NCBI GenBank assembly: GCA_004376375.1
Contig: SOJX01000046.1
Coordinates: 1 to 49,606 of the forward strand
Origin: Planctomycetota bacterium
GTDB taxonomy: Bacteria > Planctomycetota > E44-bin39
Reading direction: 5' to 3'
Length of the DNA stretch: 49,606 nt
A model generated the notes under the pieces. The model was not told where the DNA came from. It saw only the letters and a list, made by a program, of their open reading frames with translations, and made no database searches. A program made the translations under genes and the position numbers. Shown one piece after another: positions 38,538-46,615 of this stretch; within the stretch, counting starts at the first letter, position 1, and every line of letters starts with the position of its first letter.

Positions 38538-39584
38538 ATGCAACTCACGACCATTTCATTCCACCGTTCCCTGAAGATACTTTTCTTTGCGCTGATAATA
38601 TGGGCCGCGTTTGCAACCCTCTGCCCTTCAGCGTGGGCGGCAGGCGGCTGAGCAGGCGGTTGAGGCGGTGGCGCCGGAGGAGCCGGCGGAGCCGCTGGAG
38701 GCGGCGACTTGCTGTCGTCCGTACTGGCATCGGGGTGCGAAGAGAACTACTTCGACTATTTCCTGTACTACGGTTACTCGGAGTCGGGGAAAAAAGGCAC
38801 CACCGAATCAATCGGCCTGAACCTGGTATTCAAACCGCCCAAACTCCCGTGGCTCAAGGCCAACCTCTCCGCCTCTTACCTCTGGAAAACCTGGGAAGAC
38901 AACATAAGCGGAACAGACCTGATTTATCAGAACCGGGGAATCGCGGACGCCTCCGTGTCAGCCTCAATTGATTTCACCGAACTGTTGAACCCCCGGATGG
39001 ACCCGCTCGATCTTCGGCCCCATTTCCTCCTGAGCGTTGGCACATCGCTGCCGACGGGAAGCGAAAACGCAAGTTACGGTCAGGGCCGGTACCGCATCCC
39101 AGCCGCCTACCAACTCGGCCTGGGCGAGGCCGTGCCGTATGTCAGCCTGTCGTACTTTCAGAACTTCGGCGACGGCGGCTTCTCGACCATCGCGAGCATA
39201 ACCGAATCCGCGCGAATGGAGGAAAACAGCGTCGGCTACCAGAAACCCTCGAGCCTGTCATGGCTCGCCGGCGTGCGGTACTCGCTTACCGAGACGTGGT
39301 CAACCGCCGTCTTTGCAGCCATCGGCGGGTCGCATACTTTCAGTCCCGAAAGAGACCGGATGCAAATCCTGGACCCGTTTCTAGGCCCTATCAATGTTCC
39401 TTTCGACGTCCCCGACTCAAAGGCCGACACAATAACCTGGAACATCGGCTTCACGTTCAAGCCGTGGAACCAAAAGCGCTGGGCGTTGGGAGTTTCCTTT
39501 GTCTTTCCCGCGCACACGTCGATAAAAGATGATTCCCTGGCGATGAAATGGGCGGGTGCGCTGGGCGTGTGCTATTCATTCTGA
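38538..39584 (+). pseudogene. outer-membrane beta-barrel-like protein, interrupted after the signal peptide
   Basis: ATG 38538 opens a good Sec signal peptide (LKILFFALIIWAAF ... PSAWA). The same frame then meets TGA at 38649 and again at 38661, inside a degenerate 12-bp GC-rich repeat, and is then open to 39584. The downstream part (from 38709) is rich in alternating hydrophobic strands, with aromatic girdles and a final Phe, as in outer-membrane barrels. In the +1 frame the repeat reads AAEQAVEAVAPEEPAEPLEA, a plausible linker, so two compensating frameshifts could have created the stops. With the standard code, the signal peptide and barrel are separated. A real mutation, slippage-controlled expression and an assembly error are all possible. 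Confidence 0.65.
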
Positions 39585-41825
39585 CGGCGGCAGCAGGCTC
39601 CTGGCGAGGAATTTATTTTTCCATTTATTCCAGTAAAGCAAAGAACCATAATCGTTGTACCAGACCGGCCACTCGTGCGACTCTTTTATCCATCCCGAAT
39701 CGAAGGCGTACCGCTTGGAGCCGAATACCGGGCCGCAAAGTTTCCTTAATCCCTTAATACAACCGCTCTTCAGGCCGGGATCGTCGGCAAAGACGCCCAT
39801 CTCAACCAGTATCTTCACCGCGACCGGATCGCGAAGCGTTCTCAGGGCGGGGAAACCTTCCGCAAGAAACTTCCTTACTCCCTCACGGTCGACTGTGGCG
39901 GGGGCCGGTTTTTCACCGCCGTAACGGGCGCCGTTCGGGTCCGGGATATACGACCACGCGTTCTTGTCTCTTTCCCAGTTCCTTACAAAAACTCCGCGGA
40001 ACTCCCGCCACTTCTTCACAACCTTATCACGTGACTCATCAAGGAGGTCGCAATCCGCTTTCAGGTTTTTTCGCATTTCGTATTTTTTTTCCAGAATTTC
40101 CATGTCGATTTTCTGCGCCTCCCGTTCGAAACGCTTCAGAAGCGCAGCGGCCGCCACAAAGGCGACGCCCGCGTCCTTCGACTCCGCGAGGCGTCTGAGC
40201 AGTTTCCCGGCCGACACATCTCCCACATGCAGCGTTTCGGGGAAAACGTCTACGCTCCGAAGCGACCACGCGAACTCGGGCAGGCAGTCCGTGATTTTCC
40301 CCGCCTCGTGCGCCCTCGCTTTTTCAATCGCGGCTGAAAGGAATTTCCGACGTGCGCCGTAATCGGGCGTGCCGATTTCCCCGAAGGCCCAGACCGCGTT
40401 CCTGCGCACCTCCCCGTCCGGGTCCCCGAGCAGGTCGATCAGGTCGTTCGCCGCGCCCGCGGCGCGCGTCACGCCGATTGCAAACGGGAGAGCCGCCTCA
40501 TAATCGTAGGCGCGGGAAGTGGCGAAAGACCCGGCGAGATTCCGGCTGCGGCCGTGGAGACGCCTGATCCGCTCGAGCAGGTACGGGACGGCCCGCTCGT
40601 CGCCGAGGACCCCGAGCGCCCGCACGCATGCCCCGAGGCGCTCAGGCTCGTTATCATCGAGGCCTTCAAGGAGAACTTCGAACGCGCCAAGCGGCTTCTC
40701 GCGCGCGAAACAGTCCGTAATGCGGTTGAAATCATCCCGGTTTAACTGCCCGTTTCCCCTGCGGGCAAGGCTTATTTCCACCCCGAGCCGCTCGACCGCC
40801 GTCTCGCCCCCGATATTTGCAAGCGTCCTGAGCGCGAGGCTCCGGCGCAGCTCGTCGGTTTCTTCGCCGTCGAGTATCGCGATAACATGCGGAACCGCGT
40901 CTTCCCCGAAATAGGGAATAATCAGCGGCGCAAGGTCGGCGCGCGTCCGCGGCTCTTCCCTGAAAGACCTCAGCGAAACATCGAAACAATGGCGCACAAC
41001 CTCGGCCAGCACGAGGTCGGTTCTCGCCTCCGCGGGTATTTGCGGTTTCTGCCCGCGCACGGGAAGGTTCCTTAAAAGAAAATCGGCCGCGTTCGGAACC
41101 GATTCCCGCAAAAACAGCCTGTCGAAAGCCCTGGGGTGGACCGCCGCATACGCCAGAATCGACGGCAGCGCTCTCGGGCTCCTGATTTCAATCAGCCTGC
41201 GCGCGATTTTTTCCTGAACCCGGTAGTCCGCTATCCGCTCGAACGCGGCGGCACATCCCCTGTCGGCCGCGTCCGTACCGATGCGTTCCAGAACAGGCAA
41301 AGCGGCGAGAAAGTGTTCGTAATCGACCCGGGCAAACCTGCAGAGCGAGCCGACCGAGCCGTTGCCCCCCGCCACGATCTCGTCGACGACGCCCCGGTAG
41401 ATTCTATTCTCATTGCCGCACCCCGCGAGCAGGGCCATCTGAAGAAGCGCAACCTTCAGCTCCCTCTGCCTGAAATTAATCAGCCGCCCCTCCTCGCCGA
41501 GCACGTGCATTATAAAAAGCAGGTTCCACCTTTCCGTCTGGCGCGCGCCTGCGAGCCGCCTGACGATAAGCTCCGCCGTCTGGTCCGGGTATGCCGCAAG
41601 GACGTCCGACTCAGGCGGCGCGGCAAGGCGGAAACGCCCGCCGGGCTCGTGCGGAAGAATGATTTTCTTTGCGTCCAGCCGTATGTCCGCAAGCGCAGAC
41701 AATGCATAGCTCAACCGGTAATGAAAACTCATCCAGAAGCCGAGATACACCGTCACCGCGATCACCAGTGCGGTGACCCCGATATATGCAAACGGTATGC
41801 GGATCGGCGTCTTAAATCTTCTCAC
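39576..41825 (-). CDS. membrane-anchored HEAT-repeat protein
   Basis: I place the start at GTG 41825, with a GGAAGAAGAGAAG purine run upstream; a longer frame from 41873 reads the REP-containing repeat. The 749-residue product starts with one membrane anchor (about 12-33, FAYIGVTALVIAVTVYLGFW) and continues as HEAT-type repeats (e.g. DGEVRRNAVWAFGEIGTPDY, and LGDERAVPYLLERI). The C-terminal region contains WREFRGVFVRNWERDKNAW, related to the Trp-rich phrases of the other HEAT proteins here. It overlaps the convergent beta-barrel gene by nine bases. The role is unknown, probably an envelope scaffold. Confidence 0.78.
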   Translation of the reverse strand: MRRFKTPIRIPFAYIGVTALVIAVTVYLGFWMSFHYRLSYALSALADIRLDAKKIILPHEPGGRFRLAAPPESDVLAAYPDQTAELIVRRLAGARQTERWNLLFIMHVLGEEGRLINFRQRELKVALLQMALLAGCGNENRIYRGVVDEIVAGGNGSVGSLCRFARVDYEHFLAALPVLERIGTDAADRGCAAAFERIADYRVQEKIARRLIEIRSPRALPSILAYAAVHPRAFDRLFLRESVPNAADFLLRNLPVRGQKPQIPAEARTDLVLAEVVRHCFDVSLRSFREEPRTRADLAPLIIPYFGEDAVPHVIAILDGEETDELRRSLALRTLANIGGETAVERLGVEISLARRGNGQLNRDDFNRITDCFAREKPLGAFEVLLEGLDDNEPERLGACVRALGVLGDERAVPYLLERIRRLHGRSRNLAGSFATSRAYDYEAALPFAIGVTRAAGAANDLIDLLGDPDGEVRRNAVWAFGEIGTPDYGARRKFLSAAIEKARAHEAGKITDCLPEFAWSLRSVDVFPETLHVGDVSAGKLLRRLAESKDAGVAFVAAAALLKRFEREAQKIDMEILEKKYEMRKNLKADCDLLDESRDKVVKKWREFRGVFVRNWERDKNAWSYIPDPNGARYGGEKPAPATVDREGVRKFLAEGFPALRTLRDPVAVKILVEMGVFADDPGLKSGCIKGLRKLCGPVFGSKRYAFDSGWIKESHEWPVWYNDYGSLLYWNKWKNKFLARSLLPPSE

Positions 41826-41854
41826 TTCTTCTCTTCTTCCCCTCTTCCCCTCTT

Positions 41855-41963
41855 CCCGGAACGCGGCGAGCAAGCTCGCCCGCTAAACGAAGAAACTCGC
41901 GCCGCAAACGGCGCGGCTAACTCTTACTTCATCCTTCATACTTTACACTTCATACTTTCTTCC
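41855..41963. repeat. 109-bp direct repeat, copy 1
   Basis: Identical over 109 bp to 46376-46484. It contains two REP-like palindromes (one starting AACGCGGCGAGC, one CGCGCCGCAAACGGCGCGGC with the CTAAC tail) and ends in CTTCATCCTTCATAC words. Confidence 0.9.
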
Positions 41964-41967
41964 GTAT

Positions 41968-42018
41968 CCCTTATCCCAAATTATATGTTTTCCCGCCCTC
42001 CGCGCAAAGGTTTTTCCG
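41968..42018. repeat. 51-bp direct repeat, copy 1
   Basis: Starts CCCTTATCCC and ends AAGGTTTTTCCG; differs at one position from 45185-45235. The two copies flank the propeller lipoprotein gene. The 351 bp gap (41826-42176) holds no gene. Confidence 0.88.
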
Positions 42019-42110
42019 GGGCGGAAATCTACCTTCATCGAATATGCACGAAAAATGCCTCTAACCGGCGCGTTAATTACAATTCAAACCGGCTGCGTCA
42101 TATATGCAAC

Positions 42111-42139
42111 TTGATTAAAACACCCAAAGATTGTATAAT
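42111..42139 (+). promoter_or_regulatory. promoter of the propeller lipoprotein gene
   Basis: TTGATT (42111-42116), 17 bp, TATAAT (42134-42139). Confidence 0.78.
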
Positions 42140-42176
42140 ACATAGATAATAGTATTTTCAAGGAACAGGAAGCTTT

Positions 42177-45074
42177 ATGCGTTCCACCTCGTCCTTGTAC
42201 TCATTTTTGCTTTCAATATTTATAATTGCATTGAGTTTGCCTGCCGTCTCCTGCAAGCCGCGCGGCCTGAAAATCAAACCATACCCGACACCGCGGGTGA
42301 TTGCATCCACACCGAGCGGAATCCAGCAGGGCGACGTTACCCTGAGTTATACGCTCATCGAAGTCGACGGCTCGGGCTCCGACATTGCGCTCGAATACTC
42401 GACCGATGGCGGCTCTACCTGGCAGGCCGCGACCGCCAAGGGCGGCAGCGGAACAACGGACGTAAAAGGTATTATCTACCCCGGCGTCGGGCGCACGATA
42501 GTCTGGGACTCGGTCGCCGACGTGGTCGGATACGAGACCTGCCGCGTGCGGATTATCGCAAGAAAGTCGTTAAGCGGCAAAACGGGAACTCCGGACGAAA
42601 CAGGGGAATTCGAAGTCCGGAACCCCCAGGTCCCGGTCATTTCATGGGTCTCGAAACCCGAGGGTACTGTCCGGGAATTGCCGCTCACCTTTACATGGCA
42701 GTACGACACGCCGGAGTACCCGGTTCAGGGATACTTCTACAACCTGGACGGCCAGCCGCCGATGCAGACCGCCTCCATGTCCGTTACCATCCCGGCGCCT
42801 CCGACCGGCCAGCACACTTTCCAGGTTTATGCCGCGTCATACACCGGTAATGTTTCAAACGTGCTCGAAGCAACTTTCACATGCGACAATGCGGCGCTCA
42901 ACCAGCCTCCGACTGTCGTGATTACCAACGGTCCATCGGGAACGACAACCGATACCAAACCGACGTTCGAGTACATCGGCAGCGATCCGGACGGTTCTGT
43001 GCAGATGTATTTTGTTTCGATCGACGTAGACCCGCCCGATATCTGGATATCGGCCAATTCATGGACGTCGTCCGCACTTTCCTGCGGCTCGCATACTTTT
43101 TACGTAATGGCCCAGGACAACGAGGGGAAGAACTCGACCATTGTTTCGAGGGCGTTCACGGTAATCCCGCCTGCCGGTAACCAGTTTCCATCCGTGGCAA
43201 TCACGTCCGGCCCGTCGGGAACGACGTATGACAACACGCCGACGTTTGAGTATATCGGCGGAGATCCCGACGGCTATGTAACAGGATATTACGTTTCAAT
43301 CGACACCGATCCGCCCGACATCTGGACGACAGGAAACTCCTGGACTTCTCCCGAGCTTCCGCTTGGCCCGTATACTTTTTACGTGGTGACCCAGGATAAC
43401 GAGGGAAAGAACTCCGCGGTTGTTTCACGATCCTTTACAGTTGAAGAGCCGCCCATTCAACCGCCAACGGTGACGATACTCACGGGACCGTCGGGAACTA
43501 CATTCGACAGCACACCAACCTTTACATATGAAGGTCTGGACAATGACGGGACTATCGCGGGTTACTTTGTTTCGATTGACGTGAACCCGCCTGACGTATG
43601 GACAACCCAGAATTCATGGACCTCGCCGGGGCTTCCGCTTGGCCCGCACACGTTTTATGTAATGGCGCAGGACAACGATGGCGCAAACTCAACAATAGCA
43701 ACTCGTATGTTTTCGGTAATTCTGCCGCCCGGCTCTCTTATCTGGGTTAAAGAGGCTCAAGGCACCAGCAATGAGCAGGGCAACAGCGTGGCGGTCTGCT
43801 TTGACGGCTCCATACTTGTTACAGGGCAGTTTTACGGCCAGGTTACTTTCGGCGCGGGAGAAGCAAACGAAACCTCTATTTCCTCGGCCGGCATTTATGA
43901 CATGTTCATAGCGAAATACAATTCTGACGGAACGCTGGCATGGGTGAAAAGGGCCGGCGGGATCGGCCATCAGCGCGGCCTATACGTCCGCGCACACTCC
44001 GACGGTTCCGCCTATATTACGGGCAGACTGGAAGAAACAGGAACCTTCGGCCAGGGAGAAGGGAATGAAACCGATCTTACTTCGGCCGGCTTAATAGATA
44101 TATTCGTCGCAAAGTACAATGCCGACGGCACCTTTGCATGGGCAAAGAGTGCCGGAGGCACCGGCATTGACATCGGCGAAGGAGTATCCGTCTTCCCTGA
44201 CGGCTCCGCGGTCGTTACCGGATACTTCAATGACAATGCAACTTTCGGCTTGGGAGAACCCGGTGAAACTACCCTCGTTGTGACCAACCCCTCGTTCGGG
44301 AGGAGCGATGTATTTGTAGCAAAATACAATCCGGACGGCACGCTTGCATGGGCCAAACCGGCAGGCGGTACTGAACACGACAGGTCCCAAGCCGTATGCA
44401 CCTATTCTAACGGATCTGCAATCATAACTGGATATTTCAGATCAAGTGCTATCTTCGGACCGGGGGAGCCGGGCCAGATTCTGATCGGCGCAGTCGCCGA
44501 AGATACTTTCATAGCGAAATATAATTCCGACGGCACGATCGCGTGGGCCCGCAATGCCGGGGTTGACAGCAACGGAAACGGGATAGCCGCACTTTCGGAC
44601 GGGTCTGCAATTCTCTGCGGCTACATCGCATCGCCGATTACCGGGTGGGACATTTACATTGCGAAACACTATTCCAGTGGCGGACTTGCATGGGGGAAGC
44701 GCGCCAGCGGGAACAGTTTCAGCGAAGCACTTGACGTTGCCGCGTTCGTAGACGGATCATCGGTTATAATAGGACAGCTGTCGAATACATACACTTTTGG
44801 GCCGGGAGAGTTCGGAGAAACACCTCTTACCGCAAACGGCAGTTTTGATATCTTCGTCGCAAAATACAATCCCAACGGCTCACTTGCGTGGGCTAAAAGA
44901 GCCGGCGGAAGCGCGGTGGACAGGGGATTCGGCGTTACCGCACTGCCGGACGGCTGTTCGATTGCAACCGGATATTTCGGCGGCACTGCGACCTTTGGTG
45001 CGGGTGAAGCCGGCGAAACCCAGTTGACCTCGATAGGCGGTAGCGCCTTCTTTATCGCAAAGTTCAGCCCATAA
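42177..45074 (+). CDS. surface lipoprotein with Ig-like repeats and seven-bladed SBBP-type propeller
   Basis: A 965-residue lipoprotein (signal with LPAVSC, Cys26). ATG 42177 has AGGAAG five bases upstream. After an N-terminal beta region come three ~88-residue Ig-like repeats, each running from PPTVxI-xGPSGTT to SWTS ... HTFYVMAQDN(E/D)G. From about residue 520, seven units carry the phrase [DA]-[IVMTF]-[FY]-[IV]-A-K-[YFH] ... G-x-[LI]-A-W-[AVG]-[KR]-x-A-G-G of SBBP beta-propeller repeats. The last strand (FFIAKFSP) can pair with the first unit (LIWVKEAQG), closing a seven-bladed ring. Likely extracellular binding; no catalytic residues are seen. Direct repeats flank the gene. Confidence 0.87.
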   Translation: MRSTSSLYSFLLSIFIIALSLPAVSCKPRGLKIKPYPTPRVIASTPSGIQQGDVTLSYTLIEVDGSGSDIALEYSTDGGSTWQAATAKGGSGTTDVKGIIYPGVGRTIVWDSVADVVGYETCRVRIIARKSLSGKTGTPDETGEFEVRNPQVPVISWVSKPEGTVRELPLTFTWQYDTPEYPVQGYFYNLDGQPPMQTASMSVTIPAPPTGQHTFQVYAASYTGNVSNVLEATFTCDNAALNQPPTVVITNGPSGTTTDTKPTFEYIGSDPDGSVQMYFVSIDVDPPDIWISANSWTSSALSCGSHTFYVMAQDNEGKNSTIVSRAFTVIPPAGNQFPSVAITSGPSGTTYDNTPTFEYIGGDPDGYVTGYYVSIDTDPPDIWTTGNSWTSPELPLGPYTFYVVTQDNEGKNSAVVSRSFTVEEPPIQPPTVTILTGPSGTTFDSTPTFTYEGLDNDGTIAGYFVSIDVNPPDVWTTQNSWTSPGLPLGPHTFYVMAQDNDGANSTIATRMFSVILPPGSLIWVKEAQGTSNEQGNSVAVCFDGSILVTGQFYGQVTFGAGEANETSISSAGIYDMFIAKYNSDGTLAWVKRAGGIGHQRGLYVRAHSDGSAYITGRLEETGTFGQGEGNETDLTSAGLIDIFVAKYNADGTFAWAKSAGGTGIDIGEGVSVFPDGSAVVTGYFNDNATFGLGEPGETTLVVTNPSFGRSDVFVAKYNPDGTLAWAKPAGGTEHDRSQAVCTYSNGSAIITGYFRSSAIFGPGEPGQILIGAVAEDTFIAKYNSDGTIAWARNAGVDSNGNGIAALSDGSAILCGYIASPITGWDIYIAKHYSSGGLAWGKRASGNSFSEALDVAAFVDGSSVIIGQLSNTYTFGPGEFGETPLTANGSFDIFVAKYNPNGSLAWAKRAGGSAVDRGFGVTALPDGCSIATGYFGGTATFGAGEAGETQLTSIGGSAFFIAKFSP

Positions 45075-45084
45075 GGGATTTTGA

Positions 45085-45147
45085 CCGGGCGCAACCGTTT
45101 CAAATTCTTTACCCGTCGACATCGGCGCGTATGAATATCAGCCTTAA
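45085..45147 (+). pseudogene. 3'-terminal relic of a parallel beta-helix gene
   Basis: Right after the propeller gene, one frame reads PGATVSNSLPVDIGAYEYQP and a stop. The phrase VDIGAYEYQP is nearly the same as the last residues of the beta-helix lipoprotein at 46616-48607 (VDIGAYEFSP) and is a usual C-terminal signature of such proteins. There is no start codon, and a TGA precedes it, so it is a remnant of a deleted or recombined gene. Confidence 0.6.
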
Positions 45148-45184
45148 CAACTGAACAATCCCGTTTATTCCAGCTTCTTTTCTT

Positions 45185-45235
45185 CCCTTATCCCGAATTA
45201 TATGTTTTCCCGCCCTCCGCGCAAAGGTTTTTCCG
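45185..45235. repeat. 51-bp direct repeat, copy 2
   Basis: Near-identical to 41968-42018 (one difference seen). Confidence 0.88.
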
Positions 45236-45270
45236 CAGCATTGTCATCACGGGGAAGAACGCAATGGGAA

Positions 45271-45297
45271 GAACCCCGCTCACGGTGAACGGGGTTC
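45271..45297. terminator. possible terminator hairpin near the end of the HEHGH gene
   Basis: An 8 bp stem GAACCCCG/CGGGGTTC with an 11-base loop. There is no clean T-run, so termination is uncertain. Confidence 0.35.
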
Positions 45298-45345
45298 CCG
45301 TAGGGAAGAGAGAGATATAAAGAATGCGCAAATCCGCTTATTTGC

Positions 45346-46077
45346 TTACTGCCCTGAATTCTCGACAGTCACTTCACATGTCGGGCCGCTGGTGGCTCCG
45401 GAGTACGAGCCATCGGTATGCTCCATATTCGTCTTGGAGCGTATCGTGTCCCAGCAGGGCGACTGGGAAAAGGCTGCGCCGTTGTGGTTCGACGAATCGC
45501 AGTACTGCATCTGCGCGCCCACCGACAGGTTCGCCATGACGCACGGGCAACCCTGGCTTGCCGTGTATTCCTCGCCGAGCTGCCATTCGAAGTGTCCGTG
45601 CTCGTGGGCGAAAAGTCCGGGATGCGGGTCGCCGGGCAACTCGATATGCCAGACGCCGCCTGACATTACCGTCTTGCCGTAGGAGCCGCCGCCGAGGCTG
45701 GTGGAACTGATCGAGGCAACCGGCGTCCTGATGTCGCCGTTGGTCGCGTTATCCCTGATGGTAATGCTCTTGATGTACTGCTGTCCGTCGCCGCACTGGT
45801 AGAGCATGTCGGAGAGCCTCTGCATCCGGCTCTTGAGGCCGTCGAGTTGCGACTGGGTCGCGTCACCGCTGACGGTCCATAGAAAAGTGTACTCGTTGTT
45901 TGCGCCGGAGGTGTTGCCAGTGCCTGTTCCGGTGCCCGTGCCCGTTCCCGTACCGGAGCCTGTGCCGCCGCCACCGCCGCCGCTGCGGCCGGACGAACTG
46001 CTGCCGCCGCAGCCGAGCGGCACGGCAATGATGCTCAGACAGGAGATTACGATGAGCAGATTGGCAATTTGTTTCAT
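45346..46077 (-). CDS. putative zinc-metallopeptidase lipoprotein (HEHGH)
   Basis: ATG 46077 has GGGGAAG upstream; the in-frame GTG at 46089 is less likely. The 243-residue product has a lipoprotein signal (VPLGC, Cys23), then a Ser/Gly stretch and a Gly-Thr repeat linker (residues ~38-52) encoded by a hexanucleotide repeat. The metal site reads LFAHEHGHFEWQLGEEY (His156, Glu157, His160, Glu167/168), like the HEFGH ... DEY site of CLCA-type peptidases. Six Cys in the C-terminal 90 residues suggest disulfides. It is an exported protease candidate, facing the surface-lipoprotein cluster; the substrate is unknown. Confidence 0.78.
   Translation of the reverse strand: MKQIANLLIVISCLSIIAVPLGCGGSSSSGRSGGGGGGTGSGTGTGTGTGTGTGNTSGANNEYTFLWTVSGDATQSQLDGLKSRMQRLSDMLYQCGDGQQYIKSITIRDNATNGDIRTPVASISSTSLGGGSYGKTVMSGGVWHIELPGDPHPGLFAHEHGHFEWQLGEEYTASQGCPCVMANLSVGAQMQYCDSSNHNGAAFSQSPCWDTIRSKTNMEHTDGSYSGATSGPTCEVTVENSGQ
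45918..45963 (-). repeat. hexanucleotide repeat coding for the Gly-Thr linker
   Basis: Degenerate 6-bp units of the type GGCACC/GGAACG/GGCACG on the coding strand specify (Gly-Thr)n. Unit gain or loss keeps the frame and only changes the linker length. Confidence 0.75.
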
Positions 46078-46262
46078 TTTCTTCCCCACTTTTTCCCCAA
46101 GTCTTCGAAATTACAGTTTTTTATACTTCAATAATCGTGCCGTGAAACCGGAATCTGGCAAGGAATTTAACTCTAGGTGCTGTAAGGAGTTAGGCCTTGC
46201 CTGAAAAGCCCTGAAATATCGCCGGAAATTTCTCTGTTCGGAATCCGTTCTAGGGACGTATT

Positions 46263-46375
46263 TCGTCTTTCCCTCTTCCCATTTTCCCCCCTTCCCCTTC
46301 ACCACGCCTTCCGGCGTGGTGCTTCCTTACCCCTTATCCCTTATCCCGTATCCCCTCTTCCCCTCTTCCCATTTT
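46263..46375. repeat. pyrimidine-rich CCCTTATCCC / CCTCTTCCC array with a perfect hairpin
   Basis: CCCTCTTCCC and CCCTTATCCC words, interrupted by a 9 bp perfect stem (CACCACGCC with its complement, 46300-46321, TTCC loop). With the 109-bp repeat that follows, it fills most of the 538 bp gap from 46078 to 46615; no gene is visible there. Confidence 0.75.
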
Positions 46376-46484
46376 CCCGGAACGCGGCGAGCAAGCTCGC
46401 CCGCTAAACGAAGAAACTCGCGCCGCAAACGGCGCGGCTAACTCTTACTTCATCCTTCATACTTTACACTTCATACTTTCTTCC
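46376..46484. repeat. 109-bp direct repeat, copy 2
   Basis: Identical to 41855-41963. It lies 131 bp upstream of the beta-helix lipoprotein gene, while copy 1 lies 213 bp upstream of the propeller lipoprotein gene. Confidence 0.9.
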
Positions 46485-46615
46485 TTATCCCTTATTGGCG
46501 TCCCTCGAATCCTGAGAAATTTTTGCATTTTCTGCAAGTTATTACCCGGTTGCCCCGTCATATTATTGGAAGCCTGCCGAAATAACCCAACGCCGAATTC
46601 ATCCAGGAAGAAAAA

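Noticed and set aside
38649..38663. TGA read as glycine or selenocysteine (the linker would become a Gly-rich run)
   Set aside because: TGA serves as the normal stop in several neighbouring genes, including overlapping TGATG and ATGA junctions in the manC operon, and no Sec-insertion-like structure is evident.
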